Shown: in pieces, positions 37,087-48,499 of the stretch
How positions within the stretch are numbered: position 1 is the stretch's first letter
Layout: each line of letters opens with the position of its first letter
From: Blasia pusilla
Taxonomy: Eukaryota; Marchantiophyta; Marchantiopsida; Blasiales
Length of the DNA: 64,000 bases
NCBI GenBank assembly: GCA_050084515.1
Contig: CM114272.1
Span: forward strand, 59,892,001 to 59,956,000
Reading direction: 5' to 3'
The notes under the pieces: model-generated
What the model saw: the letters and a program-made list of their open reading frames with translations, nothing else
The model's database searches: none
Told to the model about the DNA's origin: nothing
Translations under genes and position numbers: made by a program

Positions 37087-39285
37087 GTGCGCCCCTTCAT
37101 GAGTGGCTCCCATGTGTGTTAGATACTTTTGGGACTCTAGTTAGGTGAGTAGAAGGAGCTAGAACAACAATCTGCAATTTAAATGGGATCATTGGTGCCA
37201 TTCGGACCAAGATAGTAGCAGCTCACATATCGAGTTGGGACAGAAATTAGCTTCACATTTGTCCATGCTTACAACTCGGTGAGAAGAGCACCACAAGGAA
37301 AAGTCCCTACTTCTTGGTGTATGGCAGTAACCTCTCCCGGTAGTAGAGTTGGAGTTGAAGACGATCATACTCTAGAAGGGCACTTCCAACCTGAAGGTGG
37401 CAAAGATAGCAGCTGGATATGATTGATGCCCTAGAGGAGGAGAGAAAGGAAGATTAGAGAAGACCAAGGTCGTTTCAAAGACCAAAGGAAGATGAGGTTT
37501 GATAACCGAATACAACATGATCCAGTGAAGGAGGGGGACATGGTCTTTGATGTATGATAGTCGACCCCAAAAGTTTCAGAAAGCTACACATTCGATTGTT
37601 TAGGCCTTATCAGGTGAGGAGCAAGAGGGAAGTAATTATCGGTGAGGAGATCAGGTGAGGAGCAGTGAGGAGATCGTAAGGTGAGATCAGGTGAGGAGAT
37701 CAAGGTGAGGGGAAGTAATTATCAAATGAGGAGATCAGGTGAGATCGGGTGAGGAGCAGCCGAGGGAAGAGATCAGGTGAGATCGGGAGGAGGAGCAACA
37801 GGAAGTAATGATCGGTGAGGAGCAATTTGAGGAGATCGGGTGAGATCAGGTGAGGAGCAGGTGAGAGAAGTGATTATCAGGGAGGAGCAGCAGGAAGTAA
37901 TGATCAGGTGAGGAGCAAGCGAGGAGATCAGTGAGATCGGGTGAGGAGCAAAGCAGGAAGTAATTATCACCGAGGAGCAGCAGGGAGATCAGTGAGGTCA
38001 GGTGAGGAGTGAGGAGATCGAGTGAGATCAGGTGAGGAGCACCCAAGGGAATCTCGAACCAGCTTGAGAAGAAGCAAGCTTGGGAAATGCTAGTGAGAAC
38101 AGGTTGAAGTAGATGAGGTCGAAATTTTGCAGAGATGCCTTGAAGTAGATGCTTAGGGGAGGTAGATTTTTAGGAAGGTAGGAACCTGAATACCAGAGAA
38201 GCTCAAGGAAGAAGAGGGCTCTCAACTTCACTTATAAATACTCTGGTGGGTTTGCTTGAAGGGGGCATAGACATCTTTGTTGGCTAGTAGACACTCGATC
38301 TCTTGAGCCAAGCTAACCAAAGACAGATTTTGTGCTCCCAGTGTCTAGGTAGTGTGTAGTGTGCTTGAAGGGGGCTGAGACTAAGAAGGTCTCTCATGTA
38401 CTCTATGATTTTGTGATACACAGGAGGTAGCCCTGTGAAATGAGTTCACACCATTGCCTTGTATCCGAGTATGTGCATGATTGAGTGATGAGTTGGGGAG
38501 GGCTTGATGAAGGGAGATTCTTGGAGATGATTCAACTAATCATTCAAAAGTGCAGGGAGAGGACAAGAGGATCTACCAAGTAGAGGGGAGGCAAGCTTGG
38601 GTTCCAAGATTGTGCTCCACCAAGGTGTGCTTGAAAGCTTGCTGTTTTGCCCACCTAAGCTTGGCCTTTGATACCAATCACATGATTACTTCCAAGGTGT
38701 GACAACTTGGACTTCGTGTCTGGTAAGTGATAAGAGTTAGTGAGTGGAGAGAGAGAGGGTCATGCTTGAGCTCCTCCTGTAGGTAGAAGACCATGGGCTT
38801 AGCCTGTTAAGTCTCCTACTACCGAACAAGAAGGGAGAAAAAGATATCATCAAGGTACGAGGAGAAGAAGAAGGTGATTGCACCGCCTGATCGGTTAGGA
38901 GTCGGGTGTACTTTAGAGGATGCCTTGGTACATTCAACTAGTCCAAGGCAAAGCACATTGGAGGACCTTATCTTTGCCGTGGTCATCCTTGACTGTGAAT
39001 TCTAAGTAGAGTGTGCTTGTTGGGTTCCACTGGCCACTCCACTCAAAGCACTCAAGAGAAAGGAAGGAGTTTTGGTTAGTAGGGTGAGGATAGGATTGTG
39101 ATACTGAAGTGGAGAGAGTTCCCCAGCCTCTTAAGGTAAAGAGGTGGGGCTTACAGAGTTAAGGAGTATATCTTGCAGATCTGATCTTCTGATCTGGCCC
39201 TAAGCTCTTACATGGGACCGAACTGGTGGAACTAGCAACAGTTTCACCTGGGTTGTGTGCTGGCCATGTATTACCTGGTGAGACA
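37087..39285 (+). mobile_element. LTR-retrotransposon remnant inserted in copy II intron 2
   Basis: CATCCT flanks both sides (37,081-37,086 and 39,286-39,291); the uninterrupted array reads ACATCCTAAAC, so this is a 5-6-bp target duplication. Near 37,440-37,600 a decayed reading frame, RKMRFDNRIQHDPVKEGDMVFD, resembles the C-terminal end of a gypsy integrase. A TATAAATA motif lies at 38,231, and the rest looks like LTR or untranslated sequence. Internal genes are otherwise absent, so this is a deletion derivative. Confidence 0.55.
37610..38045 (+). repeat. GTGAGGAGATCAG minisatellite
   Basis: Irregular tandem units built from GTGAGGAG, ATCAGGTGAGATCGG and AGCAGGAAGTAATTATC run through the LTR-element remnant. 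Unit lengths vary between about 13 and 40 bp. Confidence 0.8.
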
Positions 39286-39304
39286 CATCCTAAACCAGTG
39301 ATCA

Positions 39305-39405
39305 GTCGAGCAACTTGTTGGAGTCCGACGAGTTGCTTTCGGCCAAAAACATTCCAAAAATAGTCGTGACTCAAACAACTTGTCGGAGTCCGACGGTTTG
39401 CAGCA
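39305..39405. repeat. Intron 2 palindrome array, copy II (distal part)
   Basis: Two palindromes of the intron 2 type, separated from the main array by the 37,087-39,285 insertion. Confidence 0.75.
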
Positions 39406-40775
39406 AGAGGAAACTTACGTGTTTATGGCATGCATGGCCATCTCCACCGTCGCCATGTGATGAGGGTATGGATGTAGCACAACTGCCTTCACGCAAAAAT
39501 GTGCCTCCAATGAGTTTGGGCGAATGTATCCTGTGCAAACAGGGTCCATGCCATAAACCTGTGGTTTCCATCCCAGATGAAGAAATACAAGTTCCGCATC
39601 CAGCTGAATTCCGTAACCTCTATCGCCCTTCTGAATTCCTGATCTCTCATCCTCTTCAATGTGTCGAGCACTTCCAAGTCCTCCTCTGTAACCAGTGCTT
39701 GGGTTCCATGGTCATCATAAGGTTGAACATAGAATGAAGGGAAGCTGTCGACGTAGGATGCTATCATTGCCGATTGTTTAAGCTTCGCAATATCCTCATG
39801 AGACTAAATTTTGCGGACGTACTCCATAGTTCGCAATCGGCAAAGTGGAATTCTTGGGGCGTACTGGCCCTCCATCAGTGCCATCTGCTTTACCACCTGT
39901 CACAACGGGGACAAGGTCAATAAGCTACACTGAATTACCAATGAATTGCAACATGGGCCTTCACATAATTCAATGAACACAGATCCTCTCTTACTCGCTC
40001 GAAGATTGGGTCGGTGTCTTGGCCAGCCAACTGCTCTGGGACAGAAGCGGGCAAGTCCACTGGAAACTCGTCGATCCGATAGAGGTCGATTTCTTCCGCC
40101 GGGCTTAGGGACGAGGATGACCGCTCTCCTGCTTCTTCAGCGATGTCCACCATCTCCACGCTGGCGGTCCTCAGGACCTCATCGTCCGTCACTTGAACTT
40201 CAGTCGTTTCCACTATATTGATTTTGTCCCCGGACTTCATCGGGGACATTTCCTGCATCTCAACACTTTTGGTTGGACGGGCAGGGCTTTCTTCAATGGC
40301 AATTGCTTTTTCCCTCTGAGCTTTTGCCAATTCTGCTCTCCTCACCGACGTGTCCAGACGCTTCTTTTCACGCTTTTCATCGGCGACCCTTTTCTTCAAG
40401 GCCTGCGACGCCTCAGCCTTCTGCGTTCTATTTTTTGAGCGCCTCATTTACACGTTTTGAAAGAAGCTCCTGCTTGTGCATCTCCGCTTCCCTTTCCCGC
40501 TCCTCGATTTCTTGCTGCTTTATCTCATTGGCCAAACGAGGCCCTGGAGATGGTGAAGCAGAAGTCCTCATGGACTTGGGAGTGAAGCTCCCAGCCTTGT
40601 TTGCTTGAGATTTTTTCCTCGTCATTGTTTCCAAAAATGCCTCCTATGGACAAGGAAATTGCTCTCTGTGCACGATGAATCGGCTCGAGGAATCGCCTTT
40701 ATGAGTCGCCTTGCTGATGTCGCGATGAGTTGCCTTGATGAGTCGGCTTGCTCATGTCACCATGAGTCACCTTGA

Positions 40776-41090
40776 TGAGTAGCTCGAATCATCTCGCAAT
40801 CGTTCGCTCGAATCGTCTCGCGATCGTTCGCTCGAATCATCTCGCGATCGTTCGCTAGAATCGTCTCGCGATCGTTTGCTTGAATCGTCTCGCGATCGTT
40901 TGCTTGAATCATCTCGGGATCGTTTGCTGGAATCATCTCGCGATCGTTCGCTCGAATCGTCTCGCGATCGTTTGCTTGAATCATCTCGCGATCGTTTGCT
41001 CGAATCGTCTGGCGATCGTTTGCTCGAATCATCTCGCAATCGTTCGCTCGAATGGTCTCGCGATGAGTCTCCGTGTAAAGCGCCCCTTGG
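40776..41090 (-). repeat. 24-bp minisatellite in the 5' UTR of copy II
   Basis: About 13 units of CGATTCGAGCGAACGATCGC plus GAGA run in tandem between the TATA box (41,172) and the ATG (40,625). Copy III has only about 1.5 units at the same place, so the array expanded after the copies separated. Frames reading SSERSRDD or ESSRDRLL repeats are translations of it. Confidence 0.9.
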
Positions 41091-41162
41091 TATCTCGTCA
41101 GCTGCTGCGCGGAAGAGCAATTGAGATCGCGAAACAAAAAACCGGAAATGAGCGAACCTTCC

Positions 41163-41172
41163 CCTATTTATA
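41163..41172 (-). promoter_or_regulatory. TATA box of the ParB/methyltransferase gene, copy II
   Basis: TATAAATAGG on the minus strand, in the same context as copies I and III. Confidence 0.65.
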
Positions 41173-41259
41173 CTTTTCGAGCCGTTGGGCTGACCGTTGG
41201 GTCGCATCGTCCTTCTGACGGCGACGTGCCGGCCGTTATGGAAGTATGGACGTGAAAAA

Positions 41260-42265
41260 AACCAACCCGACGGCTTCGACAGGTTGCACGCTTCCCGAGG
41301 GTTCAAGGCATCCGTCCTCATGGCAACCCGTCGAGACCAATAGGTTGCGCGCCTCCGTCGTCTTTGGACAAGAACACGAGGTACCCGCGCAACCCGTCGG
41401 AGACCGACAGGTTGCGTGCCTCCGTCGTCTTCGGAAAAGAACACGAGGTACTCGCGCAACCCGTCGGATTCCGGTGGGTTGCACGCTTCCCTCGTCTTGG
41501 GATAACAAGGCGGGCTTCCCGTGCAACTCGTTAGAGGCCGACATGTTGCACGCTTCCTTCATGTAAGCGTTACAAGGCGAGGAACTTGCGCAACTCGTCT
41601 CAGGCCGATGGGTTGCACGCCTCCGCCGTCTTTGGGCAAGAAGGTGCGGCCCGCGCAACTCGTCGGAAACAGACGGGTTGCACGCTTCCTTAATGTAAGT
41701 GTAACAAGGTGAGGCAATTACGCAACCCGTCTGAGGCCGACAGGTTGCACGCCTCCGCCGTCTTTGGGCAAGAAGGCGCGGCACCCGCGCAACTCGTTGG
41801 AGATCGACGGGTTGCACGCTTCCTTCATGTTAGCGTTACAAGGTGAGGCAGAAGCGTGCAACCCGTCCGAAGCCGACGGGTTGCACGCTTTGCTTATCTT
41901 GGGTTAATAGGCGAGGTACCAGGGTTCCCCGTCGGTTATCAACAGGTTGCACGCTTTTCTATCCCTCGGGTAACAATGCGACAACGCATAGTTCCGAGGC
42001 AACCCATTGCAATCCGACGGGTCACAAGATCTACCCTGAGTTGGAAAATCCCGCAAAAGTCCCCAACGATTGGTTGCCTTAGGATATGCAAGCGATATCT
42101 TGTGTTTGATGCTAGCAAAATTGACTCAAAAAACCTATGGTCGGCAAGAAAGGGGTACCAATCCAACGGACTCTGACAGGTTCCAACAAAAAGAAGTGCA
42201 TGCTTCGAAACCAACGTCTCTGATTCCCAAATTGTGCACCCCACCTGACTCCAACAGGTTGCAAC
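41260..42265. repeat. Palindrome array in the divergent spacer, copy II
   Basis: About 13-15 palindromes spaced 64-69 bp, with spacers such as CACGCTTCCTTCATGTAAGC and CCTCCGCCGTCTTTGGGCAA. This array and 48,500-49,505 of copy III are near-identical in inverted orientation. Confidence 0.85.
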
Positions 42266-42426
42266 AGAATTGAATCCATTGTGTCAGACATTTTCAACTA
42301 CCAAACTTCATCTTGTCAGTCAAATTCAGTTAGGAGAATCAGAGTCCCTATTCACTATAAATTAAACATTCTCATTCTCATTCTTATACCAATTCTTTGT
42401 CTCCTCCCGGTGGAATCTTTTGGGAA

Positions 42427-43568
42427 TGGACAATTATGCGAAGCTCACTTGTGGCAGTCATCTAGCGGTCCTTCCTCAATAAAAAATCGTTCGACCGCAT
42501 AGCAGTGGATGAAAATTTTCTCTCAGTTCGATTTCTTCTCCAAATTGGAAACATCTTTGTATCCAAGGATGTTAGGGTGGACGGTCCGGAGGACATTATA
42601 GGTGAGATAGTCCAACAAGTGATTGCAAACCGTAAAGGATGGAATCTCCTTCCTCTACCAAATGGTCAATACTGAGTTTACAGCCTGCCTTTGAATTCCT
42701 CTGTTTCCCAAGTAGACAGTCGAGAATTTCCTAGTGCACCGAGCTCTACGTTTGTAACTCCTAGCTCAGTAGATCCAACTTCGACTCCAACTTCACACGC
42801 TCGTAACAATGTTGTACTTCCTGAAGATATTCCAGATGTTGTCAACCTCAGTGGATCTGTCGGACACCAACTGGGCCCTCTGTCCGCCTACTCGTTCCTC
42901 TTGCGAGTATCAGGCAATAGTTTGCTATCGTCTCTGGCCTTGAAAATGTTCAAGCACATTCTTGTCGACGAGCAGCCGCCCACGTACGATGGTAATTGCA
43001 TTTTTGAGTTGCCTCCACTTGCTGCTCTTGCTCAAAAGAAAGATGGAGGACGCTTGAAGGGTATGGAGAGAAAGTTTGATTGTCATCGATGGTACAGGCT
43101 TCAACGGACTAATGCTTCAATTCCAGATGGTCCTTGGATTGTCTCCCGCCACCAATGCGTTGGAGCCTTGGAGTGTAGAAGTCCAGCATACCCGTATCTA
43201 GAGCGCAACGGGCGAGTCAATACATCGCAATTCCTCCCCAAGAATGCAAAAACTCCATATGAGGTCGGTGCCACCATACCGCCGGGAGGCAAGCGATGTC
43301 CTCATTGTCTGGCATCCCCCTTCTGCGTTGGAGCGTGTCTTGCATACATATTTTTCATTGTCCACAACTTGGGCTCCACGTTCGAGTACACAAGGTTGGT
43401 AGTTCATGTTGGCTCCTACACTCATCCCGTGACCGATGCAATTCAGAGACACATCAAGGAGGATGTGGAAAAGAAAGTGGCCGAGGTCTACGAACTGGAC
43501 AATCTTTCAAGTGTCGGTTTCAGACTCGTAGACAGAGGAAGTTCAGAGCATGTTCGCATTACAGAGAC
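42427..43568 (+). pseudogene. MULE transposase copy II, internally deleted
   Basis: It starts at ATG 42,427 (MDNYAKLTCGSHL...) with an early TAA near 42,480. A longer frame (42,691-43,626) covers SSVSQVDSREFPSAPSS, FKHILVDEQPP, the cysteine pairs and GSYTHPVTDAIQRHIKED. At about 43,487 exon A is joined directly to an exon B fragment (NLSSVGFRLVDRGSSEHVRI), deleting the DDE core. The exon B piece ends at 43,568. It cannot encode a working transposase. Confidence 0.75.
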
Positions 43569-43640
43569 CTTCGATGAAGTCCGGGGACACAATCAATATA
43601 GCGGAAACGGCCGAAGATTCAAGTGACAGACGATGAGGTC
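43569..43640 (+). other. 72-bp ParB/methyltransferase exon 1 fragment at a fold-back junction
   Basis: Matches 20,955-21,026 of copy I and the corresponding part of copy II exon 1 (the MSPMKSGDKINIVE...DDEV region). It is flanked on both sides by the same MULE exon B segment in opposite orientations (43,490-43,568 and 43,641-43,715), forming the loop of an inverted repeat. Confidence 0.8.
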
Positions 43641-44390
43641 ATGAGTCTCTGTAATGCAAACATGCTCCAAATTTCCTCCATCTACGAGTCTGAAACCGGC
43701 ACTTGTAAGATTTTCCACTTCGTCTTGAGTGCAATTCGTACCTGCAACGATGGGCCAAATCATGGGGGTATTCCCCGAAGCTCCAATGGCAGCCGGATAA
43801 GACTTCTAGAAAGCGCAAGATTCATTTGGGGAAAAGAAGTACTTCAATTGATCCCCGGTCCTCGTAAAACGATCAAAGGTTTTGAGTCCCCAAAACCCAG
43901 GTAGTGGTCGTCCAATCCTTGTACAGTTCTTATTTAGGAAAGTGCCGCATGCTCTCCTTATGCCATCAGATCCTGCCGAGCAAGTAGGTCCACGTCCTGG
44001 GTTGCTCTGAGATATATGCCACCGTTTTAGGTTGCAATCCACCTCCGTGACCGGAATCCCATATTGTTGAACCACCCCACCGACCGAATGTTGCGAACTT
44101 CCAGCAATAGAGGGCTTTTGAAATAAAACATTCACTAATTTTGGAGAAGTTACTCCATCACGGATTTGGGAGCGGTCCGGGGTCCCCGAATACCTGGGCA
44201 GCGTAATTTCCTCGTCCAAATCAATCACCGCATTCGTTCCTCGATGCTGCCTCTTCACCTGCCTGAAGTCAAGATATTTATCAGGTCTCCACGAGTCTCG
44301 CTCGGACTACTCTACCACCATCTGTATGGGACGTCTTGAAATGCGCCCAAAAATATCCCCACCAATGTGTACGTCTTGCTCGAGGGGAGT

Positions 44391-45612
44391 GTGATACCCA
44401 CAATTTTGTACTTTGGAAGAAATGTATCTTTTTATTGAACAAAGACTCTTGTACATTATGATTTGGATTATTATATATTATTATGGAGAAGAATGAGTAA
44501 GATTTAGTAAAGCACGAAGCTCCCAGGACAAGGCAGCGAGATGGAAGATCAAGGATTTGCCTTAGAGGAGAGAACGAAGCTCAACGAAGCTCAACGAAGA
44601 TGTACAAAGCTCTCTCTACAAAGTGCTTCGCTACATAACGAAGCATGAAGAAAACCAAGAGGAAGAGCTTCGTCTTTAGACTAAGAGAAGGAAGAACTTC
44701 GCTCTTAAGCGAAGCACGAAGAGCGAAGCACGAAGCACGAAGCACGAAGAGAATGAAGAACTTTGTCCTCCGGACATTTAGCAAATGTGGCTTCAAAGAT
44801 GATTGTGATTGAACCGACACATAGTTTAAACAATTAGACTAGGAAAAGGCGCGACCCTTTGTATCAAATTGGTAGTTAGAAACGATTTTGTACCTGGATT
44901 CATAGGGATCGTAGGAAAAGCTAAGAGAACCATAGATCTAGGTATTTGAGATATTGAAGAGACACCAACTTCATCAAGAACGCCGGATCATAGAAACGCT
45001 CCTACTCTCGAGAATATTTAAGAAACAGATGAAGCTATTATTATCATTCGCTCATGAAGTCCTTATCTTTGTCAGAGGAATGGTCCGAGCAAGAGAGTTG
45101 TACCCTCTCGAGCTTGTATATACTTTGAAGTCTTCCAATTCTTGATGGAGTAGTAAAGCATTCATTCATTCATTCGATGTGCGATGCTATATGTCGAACA
45201 TTCTTTTGGGTCTCTTTGAGTGAAGAATGAATCAAAGTGAACCTTTCTCATCAATGGAATAATCAACATAAAGTTGTATGAAATCTGTTTGACAGAGAGT
45301 AACGTGCCAGCACGGTTGAGTTCGAAAGTAGGAGAAGCTTGACTTTATTCTTGAGGTCTCTATGAGGTTCCGAGATGTCGAGAGAACAAATTGCCTGAGC
45401 GTCCTTTAAACTCCACTCGAGAGAATTGAAGAAGAAAACATAGGTACTCAAAAGGATCGGAAGATGTTACTGAAATACTACATTTGAATTACATAATCAA
45501 TAACACTTTTACAACATAATCATCACTTTATACTCTCTTTTCATCCAACAATGATCCTCTTGGGGATCGAACTCTACAATTGACTGTAAATAAGAAACAC
45601 TTTGACATTACA
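44391..45612. mobile_element. Probable solo LTR (about 1.2 kb)
   Basis: MULE exon B sequence is interrupted between GGGGAGT (ending 44,390) and GGGAGTTACTGCTACGC (from 45,613). Copies I and IV are uninterrupted here (GGGGAGTTCTTGCTACG in IV). GGAGT is duplicated, as expected for LTR retrotransposons. The insert begins (G)TGATACCCAC and ends ATTACA, a TG...CA layout. It has no coding frames for retroviral proteins and contains CGAAGCACGAAG short repeats near 44,700-44,760. Confidence 0.7.
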
Positions 45613-45954
45613 GGGAGTTACTGCTACGCACCGGTTGAGGGCTTCCACATAGAGTTTTTCATCACCAGATCTTACAACTGCCCTGACATAGAGCTCGTAG
45701 ATCGAAGGCCCCCTTCCTTGTGTTATGCCTTTTGTGAGGAAGATATGGGATGCTGCAAACTGTAGCATTGCTCTTGCCTGCTCTTGTTGGCATGCCTCCA
45801 CACGTGAAATTCCTTGGCATGCTTGTGACGACCTCCAAGAGGAATGAACACTTTCAGCTCCACTTGTGTTGGGGCAGAGGGCATTTTCATGAATGTTCAA
45901 TCCCTGCAATGATGGCTATGTTAGAAGGGAACGAAAATAGTTGTGAAGTCAAGC

Positions 45955-46225
45955 TCCGCCACCCGTCGGGTTCCGACATGTTGCAACACCCAAGAAACAC
46001 TTACTGCAACCTGTCTGATTCCGACGGGTTGCAAGAACCTTTGGCCACTCCGGGCTAGAAGATCCAAGTGCAAGTCATCCGAAGCCCATCCGGGTCGAAC
46101 TATTTGCAGGCCTTATATGCATGCGACTTGCATACTTGTATACGGGTTGCACCAAAATTTTGGATGCAACCCGTCGGTTTCCGACTGGTTGCACACTCAG
46201 GCAACCCGTCGCATCCGACAAATTT
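45955..46225. repeat. Palindrome cluster in the MULE intron, copy III
   Basis: Four palindromes or half-sites lie between the exon A donor (46,335) and the exon B acceptor (45,904). Fewer than in copy I. Confidence 0.75.
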
Positions 46226-48499
46226 CTTGGTTTCTTCGGTTTGAAATCCCCATAGTTCCCACGCTTCTCAACTTGAGCTGCAACTTTTCAAACAATTCTC
46301 AGCGTGAGCTTGACAAGACAAAATAGTGAACTCACCTGCCGCATGAAGTTTCCCCATTGTCTCATACGTACAGTCCACCAACTCAACCAAGAGCACAACT
46401 CTTTGTACTTCTCCTCAATGGCATGCTTCCTCCACCACCCATGAAGTTCTTCTTGGCATTCCATGGCCTGTTTCAAGGTTTTGCTCTCCTTATAGCGTTG
46501 GAGTAGAGTGACATGCTTTGTCCTCTTATTCTCCTTGATGCATGGTGTATAGGGTCACAAACTGTTGCCAATGGAAAGCATACGACCTTTCCCTCTCCGG
46601 TTGAACCTCTCCACCCAGAACACTTGCATGATAACAATCCACACAGGTTATGCACTATCCGCCATGAACCCATAAATTTCCGGAGGTGGCCTTTTGTTTT
46701 CCTTCACCACCTCCAATAAGAGTAACCAGCACATCTTCAAACTGCCAACGTCTTCTCCTTTTACTTCACAGAAAAATATAGTTTTGAGTCCCTTCTCCAC
46801 ATGGTGATAAACGTGAGCACCCATTGTCAACCATCCGTTCAGCACTCTGTAGCAAATATCAAAGCTTACCCATCTCCCGTAAAGATCTTCCCCTTCCCTC
46901 ATTCGATCTATAAGATCGAGGCCACTCGACGGACCTGTGGTTTACATTTTGAAGACATAGGCCCTGAATCCCTCGCCTCCCTGGCCCATGAATTGCCATC
47001 TCTGAATGAATGGAAATCTAGAGTTCGCCTTGATTCTGGAAATGGCATCCATTTTGGCCGTCTTTCCATCCAGTACGCGTATTTGACGCAGCAAATTGAA
47101 GCATTCAGGATCAGCTAGAAATGCAAGATTTTCCCATAGTTGTTTCTCCTCAGCAGCCGTGATCTCGCCCTCTCCAGGGATTCCAAGCAATTGTTCACAA
47201 ATTTGTGATGTTGTTGTGAGCTTGATCACTCCAAGCTTTGAACCCGGAGAGTTTCTGTAGACCTTGGCCACTTTCTTCGCGACATCCTCCTTGATGTGTC
47301 TCTGAATTGCATCAGTCATAGGATGAGTGTGGGAGCCAACATGAACTGCCAACCTTGTGTACTCTGACGTGGAGCCCAAGTCGTGCACAATGAAAAATAT
47401 GTATGCAAGACACGCTCCAACGCAGAAGGGGAATGCTTGACAATGAGGATATCGATGGCCTCCTGGCGGTATGGTGGCACCGACCTCATATGGAGTTTCT
47501 GCATTCTTGGGGGGGAATTGCGACGTATTGACTCGCTCGTTGCGCTCTAGATACGGGCATGCTGGACTTCTACACTCCAAGGCTCCAACACATTGGCGGC
47601 GGGAGACAATCTAAGGACCATCTAGAATTGAAGCACTAGTCCGTTGAAGCTTGCACCATCGATGACAATCAGACTTTCTGTCCATACCCTTCAAGCGTCC
47701 TCCATCTTTCTTTAGAGTAGGAGCAGCAAGTGGAGGCAACTAAAAAATGCAATTACCATCATACGTGGGCAGCAACTCGTCGACAAGAATGTGCTTGAAC
47801 ATTTTCAAGGCCAGAGACGATAGCAAACTATTGCCTGATACTCGCAAGAGGAACGAGTAGGCGGATAGAGGGCCCAGTTGGTGTCCGACAGATCCACTGA
47901 GGTTGATAACATCCGGAATATCTTCAGGAAGTACAACATTGTTACGAGCATGTGAAGTTGGAGTCGAAGTCGGATCTACTGAGCTAGGAGTTGCAAACGT
48001 AGAGCTCGGTGCACTAAGAAATTCTCGACTGTCTACTTGGGAAATAGAGGAATTCAAGGGCAGGCCGTAAACTCAGTACTGACCATTTGGTAGAGGTAGG
48101 AGATTCCATCCTTTAGGGTCTGCAATCACTGGCTGGACTGTCTCACCTATAATGTCCTCCGTACCGTCCACCCTAACATCCTTGGATACAAAGATGGTTC
48201 CAATTTGAAGAAGAAATCGAACTGAGAGAAAATTTTCATCCACTACTATGAAAGACTCACGAGCTTGCGGTCGAACGATTTTTGATTGAGGAAGGACCGC
48301 TAGATGACTGTCACAAGTGAGCTTCGCATAATTGTCCATTCCCAAAAGATTCCACCGGGAGGAGACAGAGAATTGGTATGAGAATGAGAATGAGAATGTT
48401 TAATTTATAGTGAATAGGGACTCTGATTCTCCTGACAGAATTTGACTGACAAGATGAAGTTTGGTAGTTGAAAATGTCTGACACAATGGATTCAATTCT

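Larger units (their letters stand above)
33502..40625 (-). pseudogene. ParB-like / N4-N6 methyltransferase-like fusion gene, copy II
   Basis: The best-preserved copy, four exons: 40,625-39,995, 39,927-39,419, 36,446-34,403 and 33,999-33,502, with donors GTAAGA, GTAAGT and GTAAGG and acceptors GTGTAG, GTGTAG and TTACAG. Predicted length is about 1,227 aa. Residues 1-200: charged coiled coil, then an acidic Ser-rich region. About 330: FIWDGNHRFMAW (ParB-like). 381-800: unknown alpha-helical region starting RIVLEGNVTHHWIQDCDWV. About 970: VDLLVADLPSGLRLW (motif IV position). About 1,135: LIELCSRPGDLVFDLVG, GAWQSGRNILCLE (motif I). Defects include a frameshift near 40,437, a CGA-to-TGA stop near 35,561 and a frameshift near 34,950. 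The role is probably DNA binding or modification; both copies share DLPS, so activity is uncertain. Confidence 0.7.
31669..43640. mobile_element. Composite element copy II (inverted relative to copy I)
   Basis: It starts with the right-end terminus (GGGGGCTGATATTCTGGCAG) at 31,669 and runs through the 3' tail, the ParB/methyltransferase gene on the minus strand (40,625-33,502), the palindrome spacer (41,260-42,265) and a truncated MULE gene on the plus strand (42,427-43,568). A 72-bp methyltransferase fragment marks the fold-back junction with copy III. The MULE-side terminus is lost. A 2.2-kb LTR-element remnant (37,087-39,285) interrupts intron 2. Confidence 0.75.
43641..48345 (-). pseudogene. 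MULE transposase copy III
   Basis: Exon A (48,345-46,336) starts MDNYAKLTCDSHLAVLPQS after MG and has a stop near 48,075 (NGQY, stop, VYGLPLNSS). It keeps RYPHCQAFPFCVGACLAY, VGSHTHPMTDAIQRHIK, the DDE-core region WVSFDICYRVLNGW and GFMADSAQ. The donor GTGAGT is followed by an intron with palindromes, and exon B starts at 45,903. Exon B is split by the solo LTR (44,391-45,612) and stops at the rearrangement point 43,641, so the SWIM finger is absent. Confidence 0.7.

Noticed and set aside
40767-41459. Frame encoding SERSRDDSS repeats resembling an SR-type protein
   Set aside because: It is the 24-bp minisatellite, a multiple of three so open in several frames, within the 5' UTR of copy II.
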